A DNA stretch of 64,000 nt from assembly GCA_964467705.1 (NCBI GenBank), contig CAYXUZ010000009.1, positions 1 through 64,000 of the forward strand, given 5' to 3'. Made by a program: the position numbers and the translations under genes. The first letter of the stretch is position 1; each line of letters opens with the position of its first letter. Source of the DNA: CAADGU01 sp964467705 (GTDB taxonomy: Bacteria; Chloroflexota; Anaerolineae; Promineifilales; Promineifilaceae). This document shows positions 32,267 through 41,291 of the stretch, one piece after another. The notes beneath the pieces were generated by a model. The model ran no database searches, had not been told where the DNA came from, and saw only the letters and a list, made by a program, of their open reading frames with translations.

Positions 32267-33384
32267 GACGAGTAGACTTGTCAGGTTTCAAAAAACCTGA
32301 CAGGTCTTGGGCATTACTCTGGTTCTTTTTAACGGCTGTCCTGTTCACCGCCTGTACAGCAACAAATCAACTACCAACGGCCGTGCCCACCCTCATCCTC
32401 GCCGCCGCCAGCACACCTACCGATACCGCCACAGCCCCTCATCCCCCCACCTCAACTCCACCGCTCACGCTCATAGCCACAGCCACTTCAATGTCGCTCA
32501 GCACCAATGCCCTCACCCCCTCACCTTCTCACCCTGTCACCCCATCACCCCATCACAACGCCCCCTTCACCCCGGCGTCTTCACCGCCCACACCCATCCC
32601 CACCCTGGTCAACGGCCTGATCCTGCAAGATTTCCTCATCATGGATGAGGCCACGCGCCAGAACGTGCGCGCCATTTACCGGCGTGGGCAGGCATTTGGC
32701 CGCAACCCACACGCCTTTTCTAAACTGGGTGACAGTGGCGCGATGATCGGGTATTACCTTACCCGCTTTGACTACCCACCACATTACACACTTGGTAGCT
32801 ACACCTATTTGCAGCTCGTGATTGATTATTTCAAAGATTCATTTGAGCGGTTCGGTGTGGCGGTGGCCGTGGGCATCAGTTCCTGGCATGTGTTGGACCC
32901 GTCGCGGAATAACCCCAACTGGTGCGCCCCAGAAGAGCATATGCTCGCCTGCGAAATTCGACTGCACAACCCCAGCATCCTCTTCATTCGCCTGGGCACC
33001 AATGACGCTTCTTCGGCCGATGTCCTGGAGCGCAATTTACGGCGCATTGTGGCGTTCACCATCGAGCAAGGTGTTATCCCGATCTTAGCGACCAAAGCAG
33101 ATCGATTTGAGGAGGAATACGATCAGAATAACATCGCTATTCGCCGGTTGGCGGCTGAAATGCATGTGCCACTATGGGATTTTGACCGCGTGGCTGCCAC
33201 ATTACCCAATCATGGTTTAATGCCCGATCAGGTACACCTCTCGCACTCGGCCCGCAACGATTACATCGAGCCAGAGACATTTACTAAAGGCTACCCAATG
33301 AATGACCTGACAGCGTTGTTTGTGCTGCAAGAAATCTTACAGGTCATCAACGAAGAGAGCATGCGTTTCCTTTATGAACGTTGA
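32245..33384 (+). CDS. SGNH-hydrolase-like lipoprotein, copy 3 of 3
   Basis: 379 residues from ATG 32245; the real start may be later because residues 5-17 come from an inverted repeat lying before the signal peptide. Lipobox 'AVLFTAC' follows. A long Pro/Thr/Ser linker contains another word repeat (32513-32560). The domain has 'KLGDSGA', 'FIRLGTNDAS', 'MPDQVHLSHS' and the Cys pair 'CAPEEHMLACE', as in copies 1 and 2. It overlaps the MBOAT gene by 11 bases. With the acyltransferase it may modify a surface polymer. Confidence 0.72.
   Translation: MDLSGLLRRVDLSGFKKPDRSWALLWFFLTAVLFTACTATNQLPTAVPTLILAAASTPTDTATAPHPPTSTPPLTLIATATSMSLSTNALTPSPSHPVTPSPHHNAPFTPASSPPTPIPTLVNGLILQDFLIMDEATRQNVRAIYRRGQAFGRNPHAFSKLGDSGAMIGYYLTRFDYPPHYTLGSYTYLQLVIDYFKDSFERFGVAVAVGISSWHVLDPSRNNPNWCAPEEHMLACEIRLHNPSILFIRLGTNDASSADVLERNLRRIVAFTIEQGVIPILATKADRFEEEYDQNNIAIRRLAAEMHVPLWDFDRVAATLPNHGLMPDQVHLSHSARNDYIEPETFTKGYPMNDLTALFVLQEILQVINEESMRFLYER
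32274..32307. repeat. Inverted repeat, 'AGACCTGACAGG' family, within a gene start
   Basis: Arms 32274-32288 and 32293-32307 (AGACTTGTCAGGTTT / AAACCTGACAGGTCT). It is read in frame in front of the signal peptide of SGNH copy 3. Confidence 0.85.
32513..32560 (+). repeat. In-frame 'TCACCCTGTCACCCCATCACC' word repeat
   Basis: CACCTTCTCACCCTGTCACCCCATCACCCCATCAC is the inverse of the GGTGACAAGG words at 31640-31690. Here it is translated as a Pro/Ser/Thr/His linker. Confidence 0.55.
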
Positions 33385-34887
33385 TTTGCTCACCATCGGC
33401 CTGTTTGTGGGCACGGCCGTACTCTATGCCCTGTTCATTCCCGGCAAATGGCGGGGGTGGTTTTTGTTTGCCGCCAGCGTCCTGGCCATTTACTGGCTGC
33501 AAACGTTCACATCGCTCCGTTTTGCCGATTACCTGCTGCAAACAATCACCATTCTACTGACGGTGCTGACGTGGTGGGTGACGAGACCTGACAGGTCATT
33601 AAGACCTGTCAGGTCTGATGGGGTGGCCTTGCTTGTGCTGTTCGGGTTGGTGCTGCTGGTGGCTGGCAACCGCTATGTGGCGGCGGAATGGCGTTTTACT
33701 CCTTCTCGTCCACCTTCTGTTTTGTGGGTAGCCATTGGGTTAGCAGCAATTGCCGGGCTATGGGCCGTTTTGTGGCGCTGGCTGCGGCGGGTGGAGCAAG
33801 GGAAGTTATGCACGGCCGTCATCCTGCTCATCGTCCTCATTTTTGTGCTGCTGAAGACGCCGGCGCTGGCTACGGCTGTTGCCACCCTCTGGCGCTCCCT
33901 CACCGGCCAACAAATCGCCCTGGCCACCCCCTCTGATGTGACCTGGCTCGGATTCTCCTACGTCGCCTTCCGCCTCATCCACACCCTGCGCGACCGCCAA
34001 ACCGGGCAATTGCCCACTCTCACCCTGCGCGAATTTACTACCTACGTCCTCTTTTTTCCCAGCTACGTCGCCGGGCCAATTGACCGCGTGGAGCGCTTTG
34101 TGGCCGACCTACGCTCTGAAGAAAAGACGTATTCCGTCATCCGTTATCCGTTATCCGACACGGCCGTCACGGATCACGGATTACGGGTTACGGATTACGG
34201 CTCCCGTTACTGGCACAGCAGCGCCCGCATCCTCACCGGCCTGTTCAAGAAATTTGTGATTGCCGATACGCTGGCGCTGGGGATGTCATTGACGGCCGTG
34301 AACGCCGAACAGGCCACCTCCACTTTCTGGCTGTGGGTGCTGCTGTATGGGTATGCGCTGCGTCTCTATTTTGATTTTGGCGGCTACACCGACATAGCCA
34401 TCGGCATTGGCATCTTGTTTGGGGCGACGCTGCCGGAGAATTTCCGACGGCCGTACCTCAGCACCAACATCACCGCCTTCTGGCAGCGCTGGCATATCAG
34501 CCTCAGCGATTGGGCGCGGTTTTACATTTTAGCCCGTTGTCACGATCTTTGCTGAGAAAGAAGCTACGGCCGTCTAACACCGTTATCCTCCTCACCGCCC
34601 ACCTCACCACCATGACCGTCATTGGTTTGTGGCATGGCATCACCGTCAACTTTTTCATCTGGGGATTATGGCAGGGGGCGGCGCTATTTGCCCATAAACA
34701 GTGGAGCGACCGCACCCGAAAATGGTATCGCGGCTTGAGCGAGAAGAAATGGCAAAAACGGGGGTGGACGGCCGTGACCTGGTTCCTCACCTTCAACTAC
34801 GTTACCCTCGGCTGGGTCTGGTTTGCCTTGCCCACGCCGCAACTGGCCTTAGGGATGTTTGGCAAGTTGTTTGGTCTGGCAGGCTAA
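33374..34887 (+). CDS. MBOAT-family O-acyltransferase (AlgI/DltB-like) with an apparent frameshift
   Basis: Multi-span membrane acyltransferase. The MBOAT core reads 'YVLFFPSYVAGPIDRVERF', 'ARILTGLFKKFVIADTLA', 'LRLYFDFGGYTDIAIGIGILFG', 'FWQRWHISLSDWARFYI', then continues in the +1 frame as 'SPLSRSLLRKK' and 'MTVIGLWHGITVNFFIWGLWQG' with the catalytic His. The break coincides with a T run at 34527-34530: one more T restores the family sequence, so a sequencing error or a real frameshift is possible. Two repeats are inserted in frame (33584-33616 and 34130-34205). The family moves acyl groups across the membrane to surface sugars, with SGNH partners, as here on both sides. Confidence 0.85.
33584..33616 (+). 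repeat. In-frame inverted repeat, 'AGACCTGACAGG' family, in MBOAT gene
   Basis: AGACCTGACAGGTC (33584-33597) and GACCTGTCAGGTCT (33603-33616). It encodes a short Arg/Pro/Asp-rich loop between membrane helices. Confidence 0.85.
34130..34205 (+). repeat. In-frame 'CCGTTATCCG / ACGGATTACGG' word repeat in MBOAT gene
   Basis: TTCCGTCATCCGTTATCCG words are followed by CGGATCACGGATTACGG words. About 25 codons are added between 'VERFVADLRSEE' and 'YWHSSARILTGL', in a loop. Confidence 0.78.
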
Positions 34888-36023
34888 TGGAGAATGAGAT
34901 GCAGAACTGGCGGGTTATGGGCCGTATCCTGTTGAAAGCCACTTTTTTGTTTGTGGCCGTCAATTTGCTGTTTGTGGCGTTACGGACTGAAGCCGCTTTG
35001 GAGTCGCCGTTACACTTTCTCTCCCTTTACAACCGCCTCTACCCTGGTCGGGAGCGGCTGCCCTACGGTGAAAACCCCGCGCAAAGTTACAACCTCAGCC
35101 TGAACAGCCTCCCGGCGATGTTTGCCAGCCACACCCTCAGCCAGCCCAAAGCGGCCGATGAATTCCGTGTCATTGTGTTGGGCGATTCCGGTATTTGGGG
35201 CTGGTTTTTGCAAAATGACGAGACGTTAACCGGACAGTTGAACGCGATGGGGTTGGAAACAGAGGACGGCCGTCATCTTGTTTTTTACAATTTGGGCTAC
35301 CCCATCATGTCCCTCAGTAAAGATTTGCTGCTGTTGGACGAGGCGATGAATTATGACCCCGACCTCATCATCTGGCCGGTCACGTTGGAATCTTTCGCGC
35401 CGGGTAAACAGCTAGACCACCCCATTTTGCAGCACAACCCGGCCCGGCTGCGCCCGCTCATTGAACGGTATGACCTGAATCTGGATGCCCACGACCCCCG
35501 TTTTGTCGAGCCAGATTTCTGGCAGCGCACCCTCGTCGGGCAGCGGCGGGCGCTGGCCGATTGGCTGCGTTTGCAGCAGGTGGGTGTGGCCTGGGCGGCT
35601 ACGGGTATTGACCAGACCATCCCCACCGATATTCCGCTGCGCCAATCTGATTTTGAGGAAGATAGTAGCTGGCAAAACTTCGCCGATGAAACAGAGTTAA
35701 CGGCCGTTGACCTGACATTTGACATATTGCAGGCCGGGCTGGCGCGGGCGGGGGATGTGCCCGTATTGATCATCAATGAGCCAATTTTCATCAGTGATGG
35801 CCAAAATAGCGATGTGCGTTACAACCTCTGGTATCCGCGTTGGGCGTATGACCGGTATCGGCAATTGCTGGCGCAGGAGATGGCAGGGCAACTCTACCTT
35901 GACCTGTGGGATGTGATTCCGCCCGCTGAGTTTACGGATAGTCCGGTGCATCTGACGGCGGCGGGCACGGCCGTGTTCGCTGATCAGGTGCGCGATGCCC
36001 TTCAATCAATGATCAACGAGTAG
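34887..36023 (+). CDS. SGNH-hydrolase-like membrane protein (AlgJ/DltD-type partner of MBOAT)
   Basis: 378 residues from ATG 34887, which overlaps the TAA of the MBOAT frame by one base. One N-terminal membrane helix; then 'RVIVLGDSGIWGW' (block I Ser), and 'DSPVHLTAAGTAVFADQV' (Asp-x-x-His, block V). It is not close to the three upstream copies and instead resembles proteins that finish acyl transfer from an MBOAT to a polysaccharide. The tight coupling to the MBOAT gene supports this. The acyl group and acceptor are unknown. Confidence 0.8.
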   Translation: MENEMQNWRVMGRILLKATFLFVAVNLLFVALRTEAALESPLHFLSLYNRLYPGRERLPYGENPAQSYNLSLNSLPAMFASHTLSQPKAADEFRVIVLGDSGIWGWFLQNDETLTGQLNAMGLETEDGRHLVFYNLGYPIMSLSKDLLLLDEAMNYDPDLIIWPVTLESFAPGKQLDHPILQHNPARLRPLIERYDLNLDAHDPRFVEPDFWQRTLVGQRRALADWLRLQQVGVAWAATGIDQTIPTDIPLRQSDFEEDSSWQNFADETELTAVDLTFDILQAGLARAGDVPVLIINEPIFISDGQNSDVRYNLWYPRWAYDRYRQLLAQEMAGQLYLDLWDVIPPAEFTDSPVHLTAAGTAVFADQVRDALQSMINE

Positions 36024-36050
36024 AACGATTTGGCAAATCGCCCTACAATT
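36023..36050. repeat. Degenerate 'GGCGATTTTGCAAAATCGCC' palindrome
   Basis: ACGATTTGGCAAATCGCCCTACA resembles the element at 13166-13196. It follows the stop codon of the SGNH partner gene. Confidence 0.6.
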
Positions 36051-36072
36051 CAGGCGCAAAAGGAGATACAAA

Positions 36073-36603
36073 ATGAGTGATTTAATTGTCATTACTTACG
36101 ACGATGAAGAAACCGGGCGGCAGGCATTTGCCGCATTGGCAGACATGCAAAAGAGGCAAATTCTGAAGCTGGAAGATGCCGCCTTAGCCGTGAAAGACGC
36201 TAAAGGCAAAGTAAAGGTCAGACAAACATTGGAAAATCAATACACCGGCGCTACGGCCGTGTGGGGTGGTTTTTGGGGTTTGTTGATTGGTTTGCTTTTC
36301 CTCAGTCCCCTCTTTTGGGGCGTCATTGGGGCGTTGATGGGGGCTGTTTTGGGCAGAACGGCTGACCTGGGCATTGATAACAAATTCATCAAAGAAGTGG
36401 GTAATTCTCTCGACCTTGGCGGCTCAGCGTTGTTCATGCTCATTGTTCAGGTAACGCCTGACAAAGCAATAGAACAGATGCGTAAGTTTGGGGGCGACGT
36501 CTTCCAAACCTCCCTTTCCTCTGAAGACGAAGAAAAGCTCAGAGCCGCGCTTACCCATGACCAGGTAAAAGCGGCCGCGGAAGAAACGGTTGAACTGGAA
36601 TAG
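36073..36603 (+). CDS. DUF1269-family membrane protein
   Basis: 176 residues from ATG 36073 after AAGGAG. The N-terminal part 'LIVITYDDEETGRQAFAAL' and the central Gly-rich hydrophobic pair 'GGFWGLLIGLLFLSPLFWGVIGALMGAVLGRTADLGID' are diagnostic of DUF1269. The tail is acidic and helical. These proteins are often stress-linked; biochemical function is unknown. It lies between the acylation cluster and ligA. Confidence 0.88.
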   Translation: MSDLIVITYDDEETGRQAFAALADMQKRQILKLEDAALAVKDAKGKVKVRQTLENQYTGATAVWGGFWGLLIGLLFLSPLFWGVIGALMGAVLGRTADLGIDNKFIKEVGNSLDLGGSALFMLIVQVTPDKAIEQMRKFGGDVFQTSLSSEDEEKLRAALTHDQVKAAAEETVELE

Positions 36604-36605
36604 CT

Positions 36606-36655
36606 GAAGTAATTGGGTAATTACACGAGCTGGTTGTTCAATTACCCCATTACTG
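36606..36655. repeat. 'GTAATTGGGTAATT / AATTACCCCATTAC' inverted repeat
   Basis: Arms at about 36608-36621 and 36640-36653. The ligA stop codon and its last four codons are formed by the right arm. Confidence 0.8.
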
Positions 36656-38687
36656 ATTTCTCTCCTTGCACCATCTCTCGCAACTTGGTCTCATTAAGTA
36701 TCGGCACGCCTAGCTGTTCCGCTTTGGTCAGTTTGCTGCCTGCGCTTTCACCAGCCAGCAGATAGTTGGTATTTTTGCTAACGGAACCGGTCACTTTGCC
36801 GCCGTGCGCTTCGATGAACGCTTGGGCTTCGTCACGGCTCATGCTGGGCAATGTGCCGGTGATGACAAAGGTGAGGTCGGCGAGGGGTTGGGCAGTGGAG
36901 GGGGGTACGGCCGTCCGTGTGCTGGCAAATGGCAACCCCGCCTGCCGAAACTTCTCCAGCAGCACCCGGTTGCGTTCGTCGGCAAACCAGGCCACCACAC
37001 TGGCGGCAATTTGTGGCCCTATTCCTTCAACCATCTCCAATTGCTCCTGCGTGGCGGCTGCTAACCCATCCAGACTACCAAACGCATCCAGCAGCAGCCC
37101 GGCAACCACGCCACCCACAAACGGAATGCCCAACGCCGTCAGAAAACGTTCGGCCGATTGACTTTTGCTGGCTTCAATGCCGCCAAGCAAGTTATCCACC
37201 TTCTTTTCCTGAAACCCTTCCAGCGCCAGCAATTGTTCCCGATCCAAAAAGTAGAGATCGGCCATGTCGTGGATGAGACCTTTTTCCAGCAGCAGCACGG
37301 CCGTCTTGCCACCAAATGTGCCAATATCCATTGCCCCCCGGCTGACAAAGTATTCCACGCGGCGCACCAGTTGTTCCGGGCAGGCCGGGTTATCACAATA
37401 AATTGCCACTTCGCCTTCTATGCGTTTCACAGGTTGCTCACAGAAAGGGCAAACGGTGGGCGGGGTAATCACCTGTTCTGTGCCGTCACGCCGCTCAATG
37501 ACCGGGCCAATGACGTAGGGAATAACATCTCCGGCCCGTTTTACCAGCACGGTGTCGCCGATGTGGATGTCTTTGCGGGCGATTTCGTCGTAGTTGTGCA
37601 GGGTGGCGTTGCGCACCACCACCCCGCCAATTTCCACCGGCTCTAAGACGGCGTTGGGGGCTAATACGCCGGTACGCCCCACATTCACCTGCACGGCCAG
37701 TAGCCGGGTGGTTTTCTCTTGGGCGGGGAATTTCATGGCAATGGCCCCCCGCGGGTCTTTGCCCACAAAACCGAGGCTGTCCGCCAGGGGGCGGTTGTTA
37801 ATTTTGACAACGATGCCGTCCACTTCGTAGTTGATCTGGTTGCGGCGCGGAATCCAGGCTTCGTAGGCGGCGGCAACGGCCGTTAGATCGGCACAATACG
37901 CACTATCCCCGGACACGGGAAAGCCCAACTGTCGCAGATAATCCAGCCGCTGCCATTGTGTTTCGGGCACGGCCGTGCCCTCCCAGGCGATGAGGTCATA
38001 ACAGTAAATGGTAAGGGGGCGCACGGCCGTGATCTTGGGGTCTAACTGGCGCAGCGAGCCGGAAGCCGCATTGCGTGGATTCATGTACAGCGGTTCCCCG
38101 GCCGCCAGCCGCGCCGCATTAAACGCCTCAAACTTATCCAACGGGAAGAACACCTCGCCACGTACCACCAGATAAGGCGGAGCGACCAATCCGCTGTCCG
38201 GTGTTACTGGGATTTTTTGGGGGATCGCTTTGAGTGTGCGCAAATTTTGGGTGACATCCTCGCCAATTTCGCCATTACCCCGTGTCGCGCCCTGGGTGAA
38301 ACGGCCGTCTACATACGTCAACACCACCGTCAGCCCGTCCAGCTTTGGTTCAGCCACATAAGCAAGCGGCATGGTCGGGTCAGGCAAATACCGCTCAATC
38401 CGCTGACGCCAGGCGAACAAATCTTCCACATTAAAAGCATTAGCCAGGCTGAGAATGGGCGCGGGATGGGCCACTTTGGCAAACGCATCCAGCGGCTCCG
38501 CCCCGGCCCGCTGCGTAGGCGAATCAGGTGTTACCCATTCCGGGTGAGCCGCTTCCAATGCCAACAGTTCGTGGTACAAAGCGTCATATTCGGCATCACT
38601 GATGACCGGCGCATCCAGCACATGGTAACGATAGAGGTGGTAATTGACCTGATCACGTAAAAAGACAAGCCGATCTTGATCGTCCAT
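36642..38687 (-). CDS. ligA: NAD+-dependent DNA ligase
   Basis: 681 residues, normal length. It seals nicks during replication and repair. The adenylation domain has the catalytic Lys in 'AEPKLDGLTVVLTY' and 'GATRGNGEIGEDVTQNLRT'; then the OB-fold, a four-Cys zinc finger ('CPFC...CDNPACP'), the helix-hairpin-helix region ('GIGPQIAASVVAWF') and a C-terminal BRCT domain ('FVITGTLPSMSRDEAQAFIEAHGGKV'). The C-terminus is slightly altered because the last residues and stop come from a repeat. lysS lies upstream in the same orientation. Confidence 0.97.
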   Translation of the reverse strand: MDDQDRLVFLRDQVNYHLYRYHVLDAPVISDAEYDALYHELLALEAAHPEWVTPDSPTQRAGAEPLDAFAKVAHPAPILSLANAFNVEDLFAWRQRIERYLPDPTMPLAYVAEPKLDGLTVVLTYVDGRFTQGATRGNGEIGEDVTQNLRTLKAIPQKIPVTPDSGLVAPPYLVVRGEVFFPLDKFEAFNAARLAAGEPLYMNPRNAASGSLRQLDPKITAVRPLTIYCYDLIAWEGTAVPETQWQRLDYLRQLGFPVSGDSAYCADLTAVAAAYEAWIPRRNQINYEVDGIVVKINNRPLADSLGFVGKDPRGAIAMKFPAQEKTTRLLAVQVNVGRTGVLAPNAVLEPVEIGGVVVRNATLHNYDEIARKDIHIGDTVLVKRAGDVIPYVIGPVIERRDGTEQVITPPTVCPFCEQPVKRIEGEVAIYCDNPACPEQLVRRVEYFVSRGAMDIGTFGGKTAVLLLEKGLIHDMADLYFLDREQLLALEGFQEKKVDNLLGGIEASKSQSAERFLTALGIPFVGGVVAGLLLDAFGSLDGLAAATQEQLEMVEGIGPQIAASVVAWFADERNRVLLEKFRQAGLPFASTRTAVPPSTAQPLADLTFVITGTLPSMSRDEAQAFIEAHGGKVTGSVSKNTNYLLAGESAGSKLTKAEQLGVPILNETKLREMVQGEKSVMG

Positions 38688-38708
38688 CGTTCAATCGTTC
38701 ACTTTTTA

Positions 38709-38739
38709 AGAAATCGGGTTGAGGTGAAACCCGGTTTCT
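38709..38739. repeat. Inverted repeat 'AGAAATCGGGTT / AACCCGGTTTCT'
   Basis: 12-bp arms with one G-T pair and a 7-base loop, in the gap between lysS and ligA. There is no T run on the minus strand, so it is not a convincing terminator. Confidence 0.75.
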
Positions 38740-38754
38740 GGCTAACAAACGTCG

Positions 38755-40260
38755 CTACTCGCGTTCGCGGAGGTGGGGAAAGAGTAATACTTCACGAATG
38801 GTAGGATTATCGGTGAAAAGCATCGCCATCCGGTCTATGCCTACGCCAAATCCGCCGTTGGGCGGCATCCCATAACGCATCGCCCGCAAATAATCTTCGT
38901 CAATGGGATTGCGCTCTTCATCGTCTTTGGTATAGAGCGTTTGCAACATCTCAAAACGCGCCTGCTGGTCCTGTGGGTCATTGAGTTCCGTAAAAGCGTT
39001 ACCCATCTCCATACCGGCAATGAAAAATTCAAAACGTTCCACATGCAGCGGATCGCCGGGAATGCCTTTGGCCAGCGGCGAAATCTCGCGGGGATAGGTG
39101 GTAATGATGGTGGGTTGGATCAATTTTCGCTCTGCAAAATCACCAAAAAGACCTTCGACTAATTTACCCCAACCAACACCCTCCGGAGCATGTCCACCAA
39201 TCTCTCGAATAGCTTGCCGCAGGCTGGCAACATCCAGGTATTCCATGTAATCAATTTCGGCGAATTGTTTGATTGCGTCTCGCATAGTCATGCGGGGCCA
39301 ATGTCCACCGACTTTAATAGTCTGTCCCTGGTAGGTGATGGTATCGTTGCCGGTAACGGCCTGGGCTACATGCTGGATCATGCGCTCGGTGAAATCCATC
39401 ACATCGTGGTAATCCCAGTAGGCCGCATAAAATTCCAGCATGGTAAATTCGGGGTTGTTTTTGAAACTAACGCCTTCGTTGCGAAAGTCACGGCCGATCT
39501 CATAGACGCGCTCAATGCCGCCGACCAGGAGCCGTTTCAGGTATAATTCAAAGGAGATGCGCAGGTAGAGTTCTTGTTTAAGCTGGTTGTGGTGGGTGGT
39601 AAACGGCCGTGCTGCTGCCCCCCCGTACAATGGCTGCAAAATGGGCGTTTCCACTTCCAGGAAGTCGTTGTCATCCATAAATTGGCGCAAGGCGGTAATG
39701 ATTCTGGCGCGGGTGCGGAAAACCTGGCGCACTTCCGGGTTGGTGGCCAGATCGGCATAACGCTGGCGATACCGCTCTTCCACGTTAGAAAATTCGCTGT
39801 GGCGCACAATGTCGCCGTCTACTTCTTCTTCCTTTACCACCGGCAGCGGGCTGATCGCTTTGCTGAGTAGCTTCCATTCCGTGACGCGCAGGCTCACTTC
39901 GCCGGCTTTGGTGCGGAACATGATGCCGGTGGCCTGCACAAAGTCACCCAGATCGAGTAACTTGCGAAAGATGCGGTGGGGTTCTTCGCCGACTTCTTCC
40001 AGGCGCACAAAGAGTTGCAAACGGCCGTATCCATCTTCAATATGTGCGAACACCGTCTTGCCCATGTCCCGGAAGCTGACGAGTCGGCCACAAACGGTAA
40101 CGGCCGTCTCCGCCGTTTCATCTGCTTCAAATGCCGTTTTAGCGTGGGTGGTGGTGTGGGTGCGTTCTACGCGCAGTGGGTACGGTTCGACACCTGCTTC
40201 CTGAAGACGCTCCAGTTTTGCCAGGCGTTGTTCTTCTAAATGGGTTGGTTGCCAGCTCAT
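38755..40260 (-). CDS. lysS: Lysyl-tRNA synthetase, class II
   Basis: 501 residues. An N-terminal OB-fold anticodon-binding domain ('VTVCGRLVSFRDMGKTVFAHIEDGYGRLQLFVR') precedes the class II core: motif 1 'FLEVETPILQPLYGGAAARPF', motif 2 'YEIGRDFRNEGVSFKNNPEFTMLEFY', motif 3 'GGFGVGIDRMAMLFTD'. It charges tRNA-Lys. Downstream of greA on the same strand with a terminator-like hairpin between them, then ligA. Confidence 0.97.
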   Translation of the reverse strand: MSWQPTHLEEQRLAKLERLQEAGVEPYPLRVERTHTTTHAKTAFEADETAETAVTVCGRLVSFRDMGKTVFAHIEDGYGRLQLFVRLEEVGEEPHRIFRKLLDLGDFVQATGIMFRTKAGEVSLRVTEWKLLSKAISPLPVVKEEEVDGDIVRHSEFSNVEERYRQRYADLATNPEVRQVFRTRARIITALRQFMDDNDFLEVETPILQPLYGGAAARPFTTHHNQLKQELYLRISFELYLKRLLVGGIERVYEIGRDFRNEGVSFKNNPEFTMLEFYAAYWDYHDVMDFTERMIQHVAQAVTGNDTITYQGQTIKVGGHWPRMTMRDAIKQFAEIDYMEYLDVASLRQAIREIGGHAPEGVGWGKLVEGLFGDFAERKLIQPTIITTYPREISPLAKGIPGDPLHVERFEFFIAGMEMGNAFTELNDPQDQQARFEMLQTLYTKDDEERNPIDEDYLRAMRYGMPPNGGFGVGIDRMAMLFTDNPTIREVLLFPHLRERE

Positions 40261-40273
40261 GTTCTACCTTTTC

Positions 40274-40300
40274 AAAAAAAAGCCCGTGTGATTCACGGGC
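40274..40300 (-). terminator. Intrinsic terminator between greA and lysS
   Basis: On the minus strand GCCCGTG-AATCA-CACGGGC (40300-40282) is followed by eight T (complement of the A run 40274-40281). It probably ends the greA transcript, about 120 bases after the greA stop and 14 before lysS, so it may also attenuate read-through into lysS. Confidence 0.8.
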
Positions 40301-40423
40301 GGTGGTAAGGGTGGGGGTACGGCCGTCAGGCCAGTTTATTTTGCACGAATGACACCAATTGCCCGAAAGATTTCTCCACTTTCACGCTCGCGCGTCTTCG
40401 TAAGCCTTCGTGTCGTTCGTGGA

Positions 40424-40906
40424 TTACTCGATATTCACGACCCGGAATTCTAACACGCCATTTGGCGCATTGACGCGCACGGTATCGCCCCGCTTAGCGC
40501 CCAATAACGCCTTGCCTAGCGGGCTTTCGTTGGAAATTCGCCCCTCTTCTGGATTGGCTTCAGCAGCACCCACCAGATGGTACTTTTCTTCGTCATCAAA
40601 GCCTTCTTCAGAAATGGTAACCCAACTACCGATGCGCACCACATCATTTTTGCCGTTGTCTTTAATCAACTGGTAATTCTTAAGAATTTCTTCCAATTCC
40701 TGGATGCGCCCTTCCACAAAAGCCTGTTCATTACGGGCTGCTTCCAGACCGGCATTTTCTACAAAGTCATCATCCTGGCCATCTTCAAATGCTGCTTGCA
40801 AACGGTCAGCTACTTCTTCCCGTTTCACCGTTTTCAGGAAGTCCAGTTCTTTCGTTAGTTTCTCTACGCCTTCTTGGGTGAGTAGATGAGGTTTCAAAGT
40901 TGTCAT
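40424..40906 (-). CDS. greA: Transcription elongation factor GreA
   Basis: 160 residues, the usual length. The N-terminal coiled coil ('LTKELDFLKTVKREEVADRLQAAFEDGQDDDFVENAGLEAARNEQAFVEGRIQELE' region, residues about 15-75) carries the acidic tip that enters the RNA polymerase channel to trigger transcript cleavage. The C-terminal FKBP-like domain includes 'RISNESPLGKALLGAKRGDTVRV'. Divergent from the plus-strand genes starting at 41097, with its own promoter. Confidence 0.95.
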   Translation of the reverse strand: MTTLKPHLLTQEGVEKLTKELDFLKTVKREEVADRLQAAFEDGQDDDFVENAGLEAARNEQAFVEGRIQELEEILKNYQLIKDNGKNDVVRIGSWVTISEEGFDDEEKYHLVGAAEANPEEGRISNESPLGKALLGAKRGDTVRVNAPNGVLEFRVVNIE

Positions 40907-40979
40907 TTTCCAGCCTTATTAAGGGAAATACCGCTGCTGCCAGCGGTACGCCTCCTTTGTGTTTGAAGTTAGGGGCGGG

Positions 40980-41007
40980 ATTATAGCAAATTCGGTTGCA
41001 ATGTCCA
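40980..41007 (-). promoter_or_regulatory. Promoter of greA
   Basis: On the minus strand TGGACA (41007-41002), 16-base spacer, TATAAT (40985-40980), about 75 bases before the greA start. Confidence 0.6.
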
Positions 41008-41038
41008 GTTTGTTTCAATAAACTTCCAGCTTTGCACA

Positions 41039-41086
41039 AGAGGGGGAGATGGGAGATTTTCAATCTCTAATCTCAGGTTTTGTTAA
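41039..41086. repeat. 'GGGAGATGGGAGATTTTC / AATCTCTAATCTC' word repeat
   Basis: GGGGGAGATGGGAGATTTT faces CAATCTCTAATCTCAGG upstream of the small membrane-protein gene. Confidence 0.7.
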
Positions 41087-41096
41087 GAGAGATTTC

Positions 41097-41291
41097 ATGA
41101 CCAAAAGACAATTAGGCATTTTATTTGTGACATTGGGGGTCACGGCCGTACTTGCCCTATTTGCCCTCGATTTTTTACGCGCTGGGCAGTATCAGGGCAT
41201 TGGCCCAGCACAAAAGCAGGCAATGTTCGCGGCGGGTCTGGCCGTGCTGGTGGGGTTGACGCTTCTGCCACTGGGGGACCGCCCCGCATGA
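41097..41291 (+). CDS. Small two-span membrane protein
   Basis: 64 residues from ATG 41097. Two hydrophobic helices ('LGILFVTLGVTAVLALFALDFL' and 'MFAAGLAVLVGLTLLPL') with a short polar loop. It ends in an ATGA overlap with the glycosyltransferase gene, so the two are coupled. The function is unknown; it may assist the larger membrane enzyme. Confidence 0.65.
   Translation: MTKRQLGILFVTLGVTAVLALFALDFLRAGQYQGIGPAQKQAMFAAGLAVLVGLTLLPLGDRPA

Noticed and set aside
38709..38739. Terminator after lysS
   Set aside because: The stem is good but there is no T run on the transcribed strand; it is recorded only as an inverted repeat.
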